A stretch of 64,000 nucleotides of DNA. Source: a gamma proteobacterium NOR5-3. Its GTDB lineage: Bacteria > Pseudomonadota > Gammaproteobacteria > Pseudomonadales > Halieaceae. Of this stretch, positions 56,566 to 64,000 are shown one piece after another; positions within the stretch are counted from its first letter, which is position 1, and the number at the start of each line of letters is the position of its first letter. A program made the position numbers and the translations under genes. Location of the stretch: positions 505,087-569,086 of the forward strand of contig DS999407.1 in the NCBI GenBank assembly GCA_000158155.1. Direction: 5' to 3'. The notes under the pieces are model-generated. The model did not search any database. It was not told the origin of the DNA and saw only the letters and a program-made list of their open reading frames with translations.

Positions 56566-59469
56566 GTGACCATGCAAACCAGTCAGGGCAGGGAAACAAC
56601 TCTCACAGACAGCGTCACAGACAACACCGCAGCGAACGTAGCGAGCGGCGTTTCAGCCAGCAAAGCCGAGGTATCGGCAACTGCACCAGGGCAACTGCGC
56701 GTCATCAAACGAAACGGTACCGTTGTTCCGTTTGAGGCCAGCAAGATATCCGTTGCTATCACCAAGGCGTTCCTTGCAGTTGAGGGCGGCACCGCGGCAG
56801 CCTCCAGCCGTATTCACGAAACCGTCGCCAAGCTCACCGAAATGGTCACAGCGACCTTTAAGCGACGCATGCCGTCGGGTGGCACCATCCATATCGAAGA
56901 CGTGCAGGATCAGGTCGAGCTATCCCTGATGCGCGCCGGCGAGCACAAAATTGCGCGCGACTATGTGATTTATCGAGAGCAGCAAGCGGTCAAGCGCGCT
57001 GCGCGGCAGTCCCTGTCTGCCGAGACCCAGCAAGCCGCAGATCGCATCAACGTAGTGCAACTCGATGGCAGCAAAGCGCCTCTTGATTTAGAGCGCCTGC
57101 ACATCATCGTCAGCGAAGCCTGCGCCGGGCTGGAAGATGTTTCCGAGTCCCGCATTCTCGATGAAGCACTGCGCAACCTCTATGACGGCGTGAGCATGCA
57201 GGAGCTGTCCACCTCTCTGGTGATCACCGCTCGCACACTCATCGAGCAGGAGCCCAACTACACCTACGCGTCTGCACGACTCCTTTGCGACAACCTTCGC
57301 ACCGAGGCCCTGACCTTCCTGGGCGTGGCAGAAAGCGCGACCCAGGGTGATATGGACCGGTATTACCCCCAGGCGCTGTCGGCCTACATTAAACGCGGTG
57401 TGGAGCTCGAGCTACTGGATCCCACACTGGCCGATTACGACCTGGAGCAACTGGGCGCCGCGATTCTTCCAGAGCGCGACCTGCAGTTCACCTACCTGGG
57501 GCTCCAGACGTTGTACGACCGCTATTTTATCCACAGCGATGAAGTACGCATCGAATTGCCACAGATCTTCTTTATGCGCGTCGCCATGGGCCTCGCTGTA
57601 GAAGAGGAGCATCGAGAAGCACGGGCCATCGAGTTCTATCGCCTGCTGTCGTCCTTTGACTATATGAGCTCCACTCCAACACTGTTTAACGCCGGCACCC
57701 TGCGGCCCCAGCTGTCGTCCTGCTACCTGACCACCGTGCCGGATGATCTCCACGGCATCTATGGTGCGATTCAGGACAACGCCATGCTGTCAAAGTTTGC
57801 GGGAGGCCTGGGGAATGACTGGACACCGGTGCGCGCACTGGGTTCTTACATCAAGGGCACCAACGGCAAGTCTCAGGGTGTAGTTCCCTTCCTGAAAGTG
57901 GTCAACGACACGGCCGTAGCGGTTAACCAGGGCGGCAAGCGCAAAGGCGCGGTCTGCTCTTATCTTGAAACCTGGCACATGGACATCGAAGAGTTTGTCG
58001 AGCTGCGCAAAAACACCGGCGACGACCGACGACGTACCCACGACATGAATACCGCCAACTGGATTCCCGATCTGTTTATGAAGCGGGTATTCGACGACGG
58101 TGACTGGACACTGTTTTCACCCAACGACGTGCCCGATCTTCACGATCTTTATGGCAAAGCCTTTGAAGAGCGTTACAACACCTACGAAGCCATGGCCGCC
58201 AACGGCGAGATCAAAAATCACAAGACGGTCAAAGCCCAAAATCTCTGGCGCAAGATGCTCGGCATGCTGTTCGAGACGGGCCACCCCTGGATGACCTTCA
58301 AGGACCCGTGCAACCTGCGCAGCCCACAGCAACATGCCGGCGTGGTTCACTCTTCTAACCTGTGTACAGAAATTACGCTGAACACCAGTGCGGACGAGAT
58401 CGCGGTGTGCAACCTGGGCTCGATCAACCTGCCCCAGCACATCGACGAAAACGGCCTGAACCTTGAGAAACTCGAGCAAACCGTTCGCACCGCGGTGCGC
58501 ATGCTCGATAACGTCATCGATATTAACTACTACTCTGTAGACACGGCGCGTAACTCAAACTTCCGTCACCGCCCGGTAGGCCTGGGATTGATGGGATTTC
58601 AGGACGCGCTCTACAAGCAGCACATCGCCTACGGATCAGACGCAGCCGTGGAATTTGCAGACCGCTCTATGGAGGCGATCAGCTACTACGCTATCGACGC
58701 CTCCAGCAGCCTGGCTGCCGAGCGCGGTGCTTACTCCAGCTACGAAGGCTCGCTCTGGAGCCAGGGCATACTGCCCATCGACTCATTGAGCAAGCTGGTG
58801 GACGAGCGCGGCAGTGACTACATCAAGGTCGATAGCACAACGACCCTGGACTGGGAGTCGCTCAGGACGTCTGTCAAAGCTCGCGGCATGCGCAACTCCA
58901 ACGTGATGGCCATCGCACCTACGGCGACTATCGCCAATATCACGGGTGTTTCGCAGTCCATCGAGCCGACCTATCAAAACCTTTACGTGAAATCGAACCT
59001 TTCGGGAGAGTTCACCGTAGTTAACCCATACCTTGTCAATGATCTAAAGGCTCGGGGACTGTGGGATAGCGTCATGGTTAACGATCTTAAGTATTACGAC
59101 GGCAGCGTTCAGTCGATCGAGCGTATTCCAGCGGACCTGCGCGCCATCTACTCCAATGCCTTTGAAGTCGAGCCCAAGTGGATCGTCGAGTGTGCAAGCC
59201 GTCGTCAAAAGTGGATTGATCAGGCGCAGTCACTGAACCTGTACATCAACAACGCCAGTGGTAAGAAGTTGGATATCACTTACCGCATGGCCTGGTACAG
59301 CGGCCTCAAGACCACCTACTACTTGCGCTCTTTGGCAGCCACAGGCACTGAGAAGTCGACCATCGCTACGGGTCAACTTAACGCCGTGTCTTCCAGTGCA
59401 GAGCCCCAGCCGGCACCCGTGCCGCAGGCCTGCTCGCTGGACGATCCGGACTGCGAAGCCTGCCAGTAA
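56566..59469 (+). CDS. nrdA: Class Ia ribonucleotide reductase, large subunit
   Basis: Reduces ribonucleoside diphosphates. It has 967 residues from GTG 56566, longer than E. coli NrdA because two ATP-cone-like regions lie in tandem (about residues 44-135, LRVIKRNGTVVPFEASKIS; and about 160-250, INVVQLDGSKAPLDLERLH). The catalytic core has SSCYLTTVPDD, NLCTEITLNTSADEIAVCNL and MAIAPTATIANITG. The C-terminal CSLDDPDCEACQ carries the mobile redox cysteines. Two cones suggest more elaborate dATP control, as known in some Pseudomonas enzymes. Confidence 0.97.
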   Translation: MTMQTSQGRETTLTDSVTDNTAANVASGVSASKAEVSATAPGQLRVIKRNGTVVPFEASKISVAITKAFLAVEGGTAAASSRIHETVAKLTEMVTATFKRRMPSGGTIHIEDVQDQVELSLMRAGEHKIARDYVIYREQQAVKRAARQSLSAETQQAADRINVVQLDGSKAPLDLERLHIIVSEACAGLEDVSESRILDEALRNLYDGVSMQELSTSLVITARTLIEQEPNYTYASARLLCDNLRTEALTFLGVAESATQGDMDRYYPQALSAYIKRGVELELLDPTLADYDLEQLGAAILPERDLQFTYLGLQTLYDRYFIHSDEVRIELPQIFFMRVAMGLAVEEEHREARAIEFYRLLSSFDYMSSTPTLFNAGTLRPQLSSCYLTTVPDDLHGIYGAIQDNAMLSKFAGGLGNDWTPVRALGSYIKGTNGKSQGVVPFLKVVNDTAVAVNQGGKRKGAVCSYLETWHMDIEEFVELRKNTGDDRRRTHDMNTANWIPDLFMKRVFDDGDWTLFSPNDVPDLHDLYGKAFEERYNTYEAMAANGEIKNHKTVKAQNLWRKMLGMLFETGHPWMTFKDPCNLRSPQQHAGVVHSSNLCTEITLNTSADEIAVCNLGSINLPQHIDENGLNLEKLEQTVRTAVRMLDNVIDINYYSVDTARNSNFRHRPVGLGLMGFQDALYKQHIAYGSDAAVEFADRSMEAISYYAIDASSSLAAERGAYSSYEGSLWSQGILPIDSLSKLVDERGSDYIKVDSTTTLDWESLRTSVKARGMRNSNVMAIAPTATIANITGVSQSIEPTYQNLYVKSNLSGEFTVVNPYLVNDLKARGLWDSVMVNDLKYYDGSVQSIERIPADLRAIYSNAFEVEPKWIVECASRRQKWIDQAQSLNLYINNASGKKLDITYRMAWYSGLKTTYYLRSLAATGTEKSTIATGQLNAVSSSAEPQPAPVPQACSLDDPDCEACQ

Positions 59470-59558
59470 GCAAAGCTGGCGGTGCGCACGCACGAATGAA
59501 AAGACCATGGTCGCTGTGGGGGCGGCCATAGAAGAGTGACACGAGAAGGAGTGACACG

Positions 59559-60884
59559 ATGTTGAATTGGGACGATTATCACGCGGAAGAAGGCGGCAAC
59601 ACAGCCGTGGCAGAACCCGCAATCGCAGAAGCAGCCGCGGCCAGCCTTGCAGAGATTAACGCTGCAGAAGCAGCCGAAGCCAAGCAGGCCGCGGAAGTCA
59701 GCGCGCCTGCGCCAGCGGCGGTTACAGCGCCGGTTGCAAACACGCAAGCTGCCGCCGACGCCGAGGGAGAACTCACGCCGGAAGCAAAGGCGAATATCGA
59801 TGCCGCGGCTGAGGCTCTGCGCAATCTGGATGTAGCGGCAGGTCTGGAAGAGCTGGAAATGGGCGCAGCACGCGTCTCCATTGACGAAAAAGCCATGATC
59901 AACTGCCGGGCCGATCTCAATCAGCTGGTGCCGTTCAAGTACGACTGGGCGTGGCAGAAGTACATCGATGGCTGTGCGAATCACTGGATGCCTCAGGAGG
60001 TCAACATGACCGCCGACGTGGCCACCTGGAAGAACCCCGAAGGGCTCACCGATGACGAGCGTCGCATCATTCTGCGCAGCCTGGGTTACTTCTCTACCGC
60101 AGACTCACTGGTAGCAAACAACCTGGTGCTCGCCGTCTATCGTCTGATCACCAATCCAGAGTGTCGTCAGTACCTGCTGCGCCAGGCCTTTGAAGAAGCC
60201 ATTCATACTCATGCCTATCAATATTGCATCGAGTCCCTGGGCATGGACGAAGGCGAAGTCTTTAATATGTACCGCGAAGTCCCCTCGGTTGCCAAAAAAG
60301 CCGCCTGGAGCCTCAGCCACACGCACGAGTTATCAGACCCCAACTTCAACACAGGCACCATGGAGTCGGATCAGACGCTGCTTCGCAATCTTATCGGCTT
60401 CTACGCCGTGACCGAAGGCATCTTCTTTTACTGCGGCTTTACGCAGATTCTGTCCATGGGTCGACGCAACAAGATGACCGGCGTTGCCGAGCAATTCCAG
60501 TACATCCTTCGCGACGAGTCCATGCACCTTAACTTCGGCATCGACGTAATCAACCAGATCAAGCTCGAAAACCCGCACCTGTGGACTGAAGAGTTCAAGC
60601 AAGAAGCGATTCAGATGATTCTGGAAGGCACCCAACTTGAGATCGAATACGCGCGAGACACCATGCCCCGCGGTGTACTGGGCATGAACGCGGCCATGAT
60701 GGAGGAGTATCTCCAGTTCATCGCCAATCGTCGTCTGTCACAGATTGGTTTGCCCGAGCAGTTCCCCGGCGTGCAGAACCCCTTCCCCTGGATGAGCGAG
60801 ATCATGGACCTGCGTAAAGAGAAGAACTTTTTCGAGACGCGCGTGATCGAGTATCAAACCGGTGGCGCCCTGTCCTGGGACTAA
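59559..60884 (+). CDS. nrdB: Class Ia ribonucleotide reductase, small subunit
   Basis: Di-iron tyrosyl-radical subunit, 441 residues. The first 100 or so residues are Ala/Glu-rich ([20 protein letters not shown]) and precede the ferritin-like core, which is known in Pseudomonas-type NrdB. The core includes [54 protein letters not shown] and [14 protein letters not shown], containing metal ligands. It follows nrdA by 89 bases. Confidence 0.97.
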   Translation: MLNWDDYHAEEGGNTAVAEPAIAEAAAASLAEINAAEAAEAKQAAEVSAPAPAAVTAPVANTQAAADAEGELTPEAKANIDAAAEALRNLDVAAGLEELEMGAARVSIDEKAMINCRADLNQLVPFKYDWAWQKYIDGCANHWMPQEVNMTADVATWKNPEGLTDDERRIILRSLGYFSTADSLVANNLVLAVYRLITNPECRQYLLRQAFEEAIHTHAYQYCIESLGMDEGEVFNMYREVPSVAKKAAWSLSHTHELSDPNFNTGTMESDQTLLRNLIGFYAVTEGIFFYCGFTQILSMGRRNKMTGVAEQFQYILRDESMHLNFGIDVINQIKLENPHLWTEEFKQEAIQMILEGTQLEIEYARDTMPRGVLGMNAAMMEEYLQFIANRRLSQIGLPEQFPGVQNPFPWMSEIMDLRKEKNFFETRVIEYQTGGALSWD

Positions 60885-60895
60885 GTACGAGCACG

Positions 60896-60920
60896 GCTGT
60901 CGGCGGTGTGCGCCGGCAGC
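60896..60920 (+). terminator. Strong hairpin after nrdB, without a clear T tract
   Basis: GCTGTCGGCG pairs with CGCCGGCAGC over a five-base loop, a ten-base-pair stem starting 12 bases after the nrdB stop. The following CTCTTCG is a poor T tract, so it may stabilise the mRNA end or terminate weakly. Confidence 0.4.
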
Positions 60921-60959
60921 CTCTTCGAATCATCCCGGCAGGTCACTGCGAGGTATGAC

Positions 60960-61169
60960 ATGAAAGACGAACCACAAGATCAGAAACAAGAACAGGATCC
61001 AGAACAAAACGACAACGAGACCATTCTTATGGCGTTGGATCAGATCAGTCAGACCATCGATGTCATGACCAGTGTCGTGGGCAGGCTCCGACATTTTGTG
61101 CAGGAACAAGAAATTACCGAAGACATGGAAGTACGCGAAGCCATGCGTCCGGGTAGAACTTTGCACTAG
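60960..61169 (+). CDS. Small hypothetical protein
   Basis: 69 residues from ATG 60960, very hydrophilic at the start (KDEPQDQKQEQDPEQND) and with a predicted amphipathic helix (ETILMALDQISQTIDVMTSV). No family recognised. It lies 75 bases after nrdB on the same strand. The steady coding character and position suggest a real gene; the function is unknown. Confidence 0.5.
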   Translation: MKDEPQDQKQEQDPEQNDNETILMALDQISQTIDVMTSVVGRLRHFVQEQEITEDMEVREAMRPGRTLH

Positions 61170-61190
61170 GTAGTCACCTCAAAAGACAGG

Positions 61191-61937
61191 GTGGATGCTC
61201 CCAAGCTAAGCCCTGATTCCAGTAAAGGCGCCATGCCAGGCATGACACCCCATAACGCTCCGTCCCCAACGCAGTACTCCACAGCCGCCTATCAGGGGCG
61301 CCGCAAACAGCTCAATCTCGCCCTACTCGTTACAGCCAACCTGCTCCCCTTGTTGGGTGTTTTGCTGTTTGACTGGGACGTGGGCGCGCTGATCATTTTG
61401 TATTGGTCAGAGAACTTGATTCTTGGCGCCTACAACATCATCAAGATGGCCAGTGTGGGCGGAGTACATGCGGTATTCCCCTCGATTTTCTTTCTTGTTC
61501 ACTACGGTGGATTCTGTGCGGTGCACGGATTTTTTATTCTCAGCCTGTTATTCGACGTACCTTCGAATTTTAACGACGAAGCCCCCTGGCCTTTGTTTCT
61601 GGTTTTTCTACAACTGTTGTTTCAGGTTGTTGAGCAGGTGTTTGCTCTGGCGCCGCGGGAATGGGTCATCGCCTTTATCGGCCTGACTATCAGTCACGGC
61701 TACTCGTTTGTGAGCAATTTTTTGATCGCCGACGAGCGGGCATCGACGACGGTCAATGGTTTGATGGCAGCACCCTACAAGCGCATCGTGATTCTCCATG
61801 TGACCATCATCGCGGGCAGCTTCGCTATCATGTCACTGGGACAACCGCTGTTTTTGCTTATCGTTCTTGTCGGGCTAAAGACCGCTATGGATGTTGGGCT
61901 GCATCTTCGAGAACATCAGCGAAAGGCGGGCAGCTGA
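61191..61937 (+). CDS. DUF6498-like membrane protein
   Basis: About 248 residues from GTG 61191, with internal starts at M15/M18 also possible. Six or so hydrophobic segments, including LALLVTANLLPLLGVLLFDW, GALIILYWSENLILGAYNII and IVILHVTIIAGSFAIMSLG. The WSENLILGAYNIIKM segment matches my recollection of DUF6498. No function is known. Confidence 0.65.
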   Translation: MDAPKLSPDSSKGAMPGMTPHNAPSPTQYSTAAYQGRRKQLNLALLVTANLLPLLGVLLFDWDVGALIILYWSENLILGAYNIIKMASVGGVHAVFPSIFFLVHYGGFCAVHGFFILSLLFDVPSNFNDEAPWPLFLVFLQLLFQVVEQVFALAPREWVIAFIGLTISHGYSFVSNFLIADERASTTVNGLMAAPYKRIVILHVTIIAGSFAIMSLGQPLFLLIVLVGLKTAMDVGLHLREHQRKAGS

Positions 61938-62094
61938 AGCTCAGGAAACGATTATGTGTCGACCTTCTTCTAACACCTCAGAGCGGTAATTGACTGACTT
62001 ACAGACACTCCGCTGAATACAAAACTCGTAACCTGAGTACAATCCGATCCAATCCTGTATTTTGGCATATCCCATTTTTAGCAGCGGTGATCGC

Positions 62095-62613
62095 ATGACT
62101 TTGGAGAGCATCTACTACATCGGACAGACAGTCGCGGTTCTGGCTATCCTGGCTTCGCTCGCTTTTGTCCTATATCAAATCAAATTGGCGCGGCTTCAGA
62201 TGCAGGGGCAGGCGGCAGTAGCCGTTCTTGATTATCAAAAGTCATTGGTTGATCACTTGCTGAATGATTCGGATCTTTACAAGATTGCGCTTCGTGGCAA
62301 TGAGGACATGAATAGCCTCAATGAGTGGGAGCATCATCGATACACACTCTGGTGTCTCAAAGAAACGGGAATGTGGGAGTTGTGCCATCACTTAAAAAAG
62401 CAAAATGCATTAGACGCCAATCTGTTTACGGGTCTGGAAGCCTACTGGGTAGACCTGCACAGTGCGCCGGGACGTCGGCAGTGGTGGGCAGAGCATACCG
62501 TCATGTTAGATCCTGACTTTCGTAAGTATGTTCAGGAAAAACTTAAAAGCCGCGAAGTCCGGCCCTTGCGAGAAACAAACCCGACATTCGACCCAAGTCG
62601 TTTCGATACCTAA
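62095..62613 (+). CDS. Hypothetical protein with one N-terminal membrane helix
   Basis: 172 residues from ATG 62095; a longer frame begins at 62062. One N-terminal membrane helix (YYIGQTVAVLAILASLAFVL) is followed by a soluble, Trp-rich domain (LWCLKETGMWELCHHLKKQN, GRRQWWAEHTVMLDPDFRKY). The later part resembles the protein at 63710-64000, so they may be paralogues. No known family. Confidence 0.65.
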   Translation: MTLESIYYIGQTVAVLAILASLAFVLYQIKLARLQMQGQAAVAVLDYQKSLVDHLLNDSDLYKIALRGNEDMNSLNEWEHHRYTLWCLKETGMWELCHHLKKQNALDANLFTGLEAYWVDLHSAPGRRQWWAEHTVMLDPDFRKYVQEKLKSREVRPLRETNPTFDPSRFDT

Positions 62614-62821
62614 AACATAGGACTTGAACACACGCGCATTGGCGATACCGGATCGACAGTTATTCCTGTACTGATGTTTTGTGCGAAACAATAAAGGCGA
62701 AAGCTGACTTAAGGGTGAGGTCGCGTCACACCTCGAGGTGGTCATTGGCGGAGCTTGGAATTCAAGCCGATGAGTGGCCGCAATCAGTGGCCAAAAGAAA
62801 GCATTCAAGTAGCGGGGGTGA

Positions 62822-63568
62822 CTACTTCAGCTTCCCAGTGTTCGACAATAGCTGCTGAATCTTAGCGATCCGCTCGCTGACTCTCTCTCGCCACAGGGTG
62901 TACCCACTGTGCGTGAACAACAATTGCTCGACCGCATTTTCGAATTCGGGGTCGGCGGTCAGCGTCTCAAAGTCGTAAATCAGCGATGCACCCACATCGG
63001 AACCCACCTTGAAGGTCTGTGCCGTGAATTGCAGGTCGGCCTCGTAGTCGAACGCTGACGTATAGGCCTCCGTAGCCCCAAGGGCCAGCGCGTGGTAGTA
63101 CTCTTTGGCAAACTCAAAGCGCTCAAGATAATCCTCGTAATCCACTAACTCCGTGAGCAGTGTTCTATCGCTCAGAATGTTGGCCTTACCCGAAGATATT
63201 AATTCTCTAAAACTACCGGCGGTATCGGCGCTCGTTTGAAACGCGATACCCAACAGCAGTGCACGCTCAACTCCTGCGACGTCGTCATTCGCCAGCGTTC
63301 CCGCACGCAAAGAGCGAAGCAACGTCCGTAAATTTGACGTCATCTCATTGTGAAAAGCCAGAGCTCGGTTTGAGTCCTCTTCTATGCGATCGAAATCGAC
63401 GCGAATTCTCTCAACAAGGACAATCTCCTCGAGCCGATTGCGACGCTCCTCGTTCCAATTCGCCACCTGAATACCGATAAACACACCGATAACGACGATT
63501 GCGAAGTCGAGCCCTACGGCAAACCAGTTTTGATCTTTCACGTGTTTTGTCAGGCTGCGAAGAATCAT
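62822..63568 (-). CDS. DUF6090-like membrane protein
   Basis: 248 residues. The N-terminal LTKHVKDQNWFAVGLDFAIV and VVIGVFIGIQVANWNEERRN are the signature of a large family of unknown function with one membrane helix and a mostly helical extracytoplasmic domain. These genes often occur in multiple copies in marine bacteria. The preceding 62614-62821 interval shows no gene. Confidence 0.75.
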   Translation of the reverse strand: MILRSLTKHVKDQNWFAVGLDFAIVVIGVFIGIQVANWNEERRNRLEEIVLVERIRVDFDRIEEDSNRALAFHNEMTSNLRTLLRSLRAGTLANDDVAGVERALLLGIAFQTSADTAGSFRELISSGKANILSDRTLLTELVDYEDYLERFEFAKEYYHALALGATEAYTSAFDYEADLQFTAQTFKVGSDVGASLIYDFETLTADPEFENAVEQLLFTHSGYTLWRERVSERIAKIQQLLSNTGKLK

Positions 63569-63709
63569 AAGGCGCTTGCTCCCTCAAGGCTTTGTCGTTT
63601 GCTTTGAGTGCAATTAGAACACAGCTGGCACTTCGCTTAGGAGGCGGAAGCGGTCGTTGGCTTAGCCCGGATTTGCCTAGTCTTGACCGCCGCTATTTGC
63701 CAAGAGCAG

Positions 63710-64000
63710 CTACCACAACGTGTTCTGTTGCTGGGGTAGGCCATCCACAAGCGAGCGAAACTCATCACCAAATTGATGGCAACGCAGGCTCCATACGTTG
63801 CGCATCGTATCTGAACTCATCGTATCTTCTAACTGGCGCAACATACCCTCCCAGTAAAACCGGTCGAGCCGCCCTTGTTGAAATTGATAGAAGGCCTCCT
63901 CGTAGAGTTTCAGGCCGCCGACCAAGTAAGACACCGCTTGAACTTTTTCGACCGGATCCAGCGTAGCGTATCCATCAAGCCCCTTAACCACTATGGCGGC
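63710..64000 (-). CDS. Hypothetical protein, C-terminal part (5' end beyond the window)
   Basis: The stop lies at 63710 and the frame is open to the right edge, so the N-terminus is missing. At least 96 residues are seen, including YEEAFYQFQQGRLDRFYWEG and CHQFGDEFRSLVDGLPQQ. The pattern of aromatic residues and the final Phe-Arg segment recall the C-terminal half of 62095-62613. Function unknown. Confidence 0.6.
   Translation of the reverse strand, partial: AAIVVKGLDGYATLDPVEKVQAVSYLVGGLKLYEEAFYQFQQGRLDRFYWEGMLRQLEDTMSSDTMRNVWSLRCHQFGDEFRSLVDGLPQQQNTLW

Overview
The window is chromosomal DNA from a Gram-negative bacterium, most likely a marine gammaproteobacterium. The gene orders ybgC-tolQRAB-pal-cpoB, ruvC-ruvA-ruvB, rsfS-rlmH-mrdA-rodA-mltB-rlpA-dacA-ybeD-lipB and nrdA-nrdB are typical of that class. 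Two TonB-dependent receptors, a bfd/bfr pair behind a Fur-like box and an HU protein with a lysine/alanine tail would suit an aerobic marine lineage such as Halieaceae. That family-level placement is inference; no rRNA or marker comparison was possible.

Layout. 1-11 kb (all minus) is accessory: a partial TonB receptor, an exported acetamidase/formamidase-like protein, two secreted alpha/beta hydrolases (one frameshifted), a GntP-type permease and a FecI-FecR-STN-receptor signalling trio. It looks like a regulated uptake and hydrolysis locus of unknown substrate. 11.1-16.8 kb is a decayed mobile region. It holds two IS91-type elements or remnants, a truncated glycine-zipper gene, a PQQ-dehydrogenase gene beheaded by the IS, a redoxin gene with an in-frame UGA, and a 45-nt duplication of the 3' part of the tRNA-Lys gene that ends the region, which together suggest a tRNA-targeted island. 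16.9-31 kb (minus) is housekeeping: RidA and M19 peptidase, queuosine genes, the Tol-Pal operon, RuvABC, YebC, AspRS, a zinc-ribbon protein and HU. 31.5-40.2 kb (mostly plus) carries proS, a lytic transglycosylase, a LuxR-type regulator beside a glutamine-synthetase-like gene, an exported EEP-family protein, a MATE exporter (minus), a fatty-acid desaturase and a glutathione peroxidase. 40.3-52 kb (minus) has prfC, lipoylation, cell-wall elongation/septation, ribosome-maturation, NAD and proline genes. 52-61 kb has iron storage, a monothiol glutaredoxin, an argD-argF fusion and the class Ia ribonucleotide reductase. 61-64 kb has small membrane proteins of unknown function.

Most interesting signals. 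(1) The redoxin at 15310-16050 has UGA exactly where the first cysteine of a WCxxC redox motif should be. The frame stays open after it, and a 9-bp hairpin with a GU-containing loop lies just downstream: a strong candidate selenoprotein with a bacterial SECIS-like element. (2) ArgD and ArgF are one 702-codon ORF, but the ancestral ArgF start survives out of frame at 55041, so a single-base deletion near 55070 appears to have made the fusion. (3) The duplicated tRNA-Lys segment marks the possible ends of a decayed island. (4) A consensus-like promoter lies directly before an intrinsic terminator in the argDF leader. (5) NrdR-like and DnaA boxes precede nrdA. (6) Several 15-17-bp tandem duplications sit on or just after stop codons.
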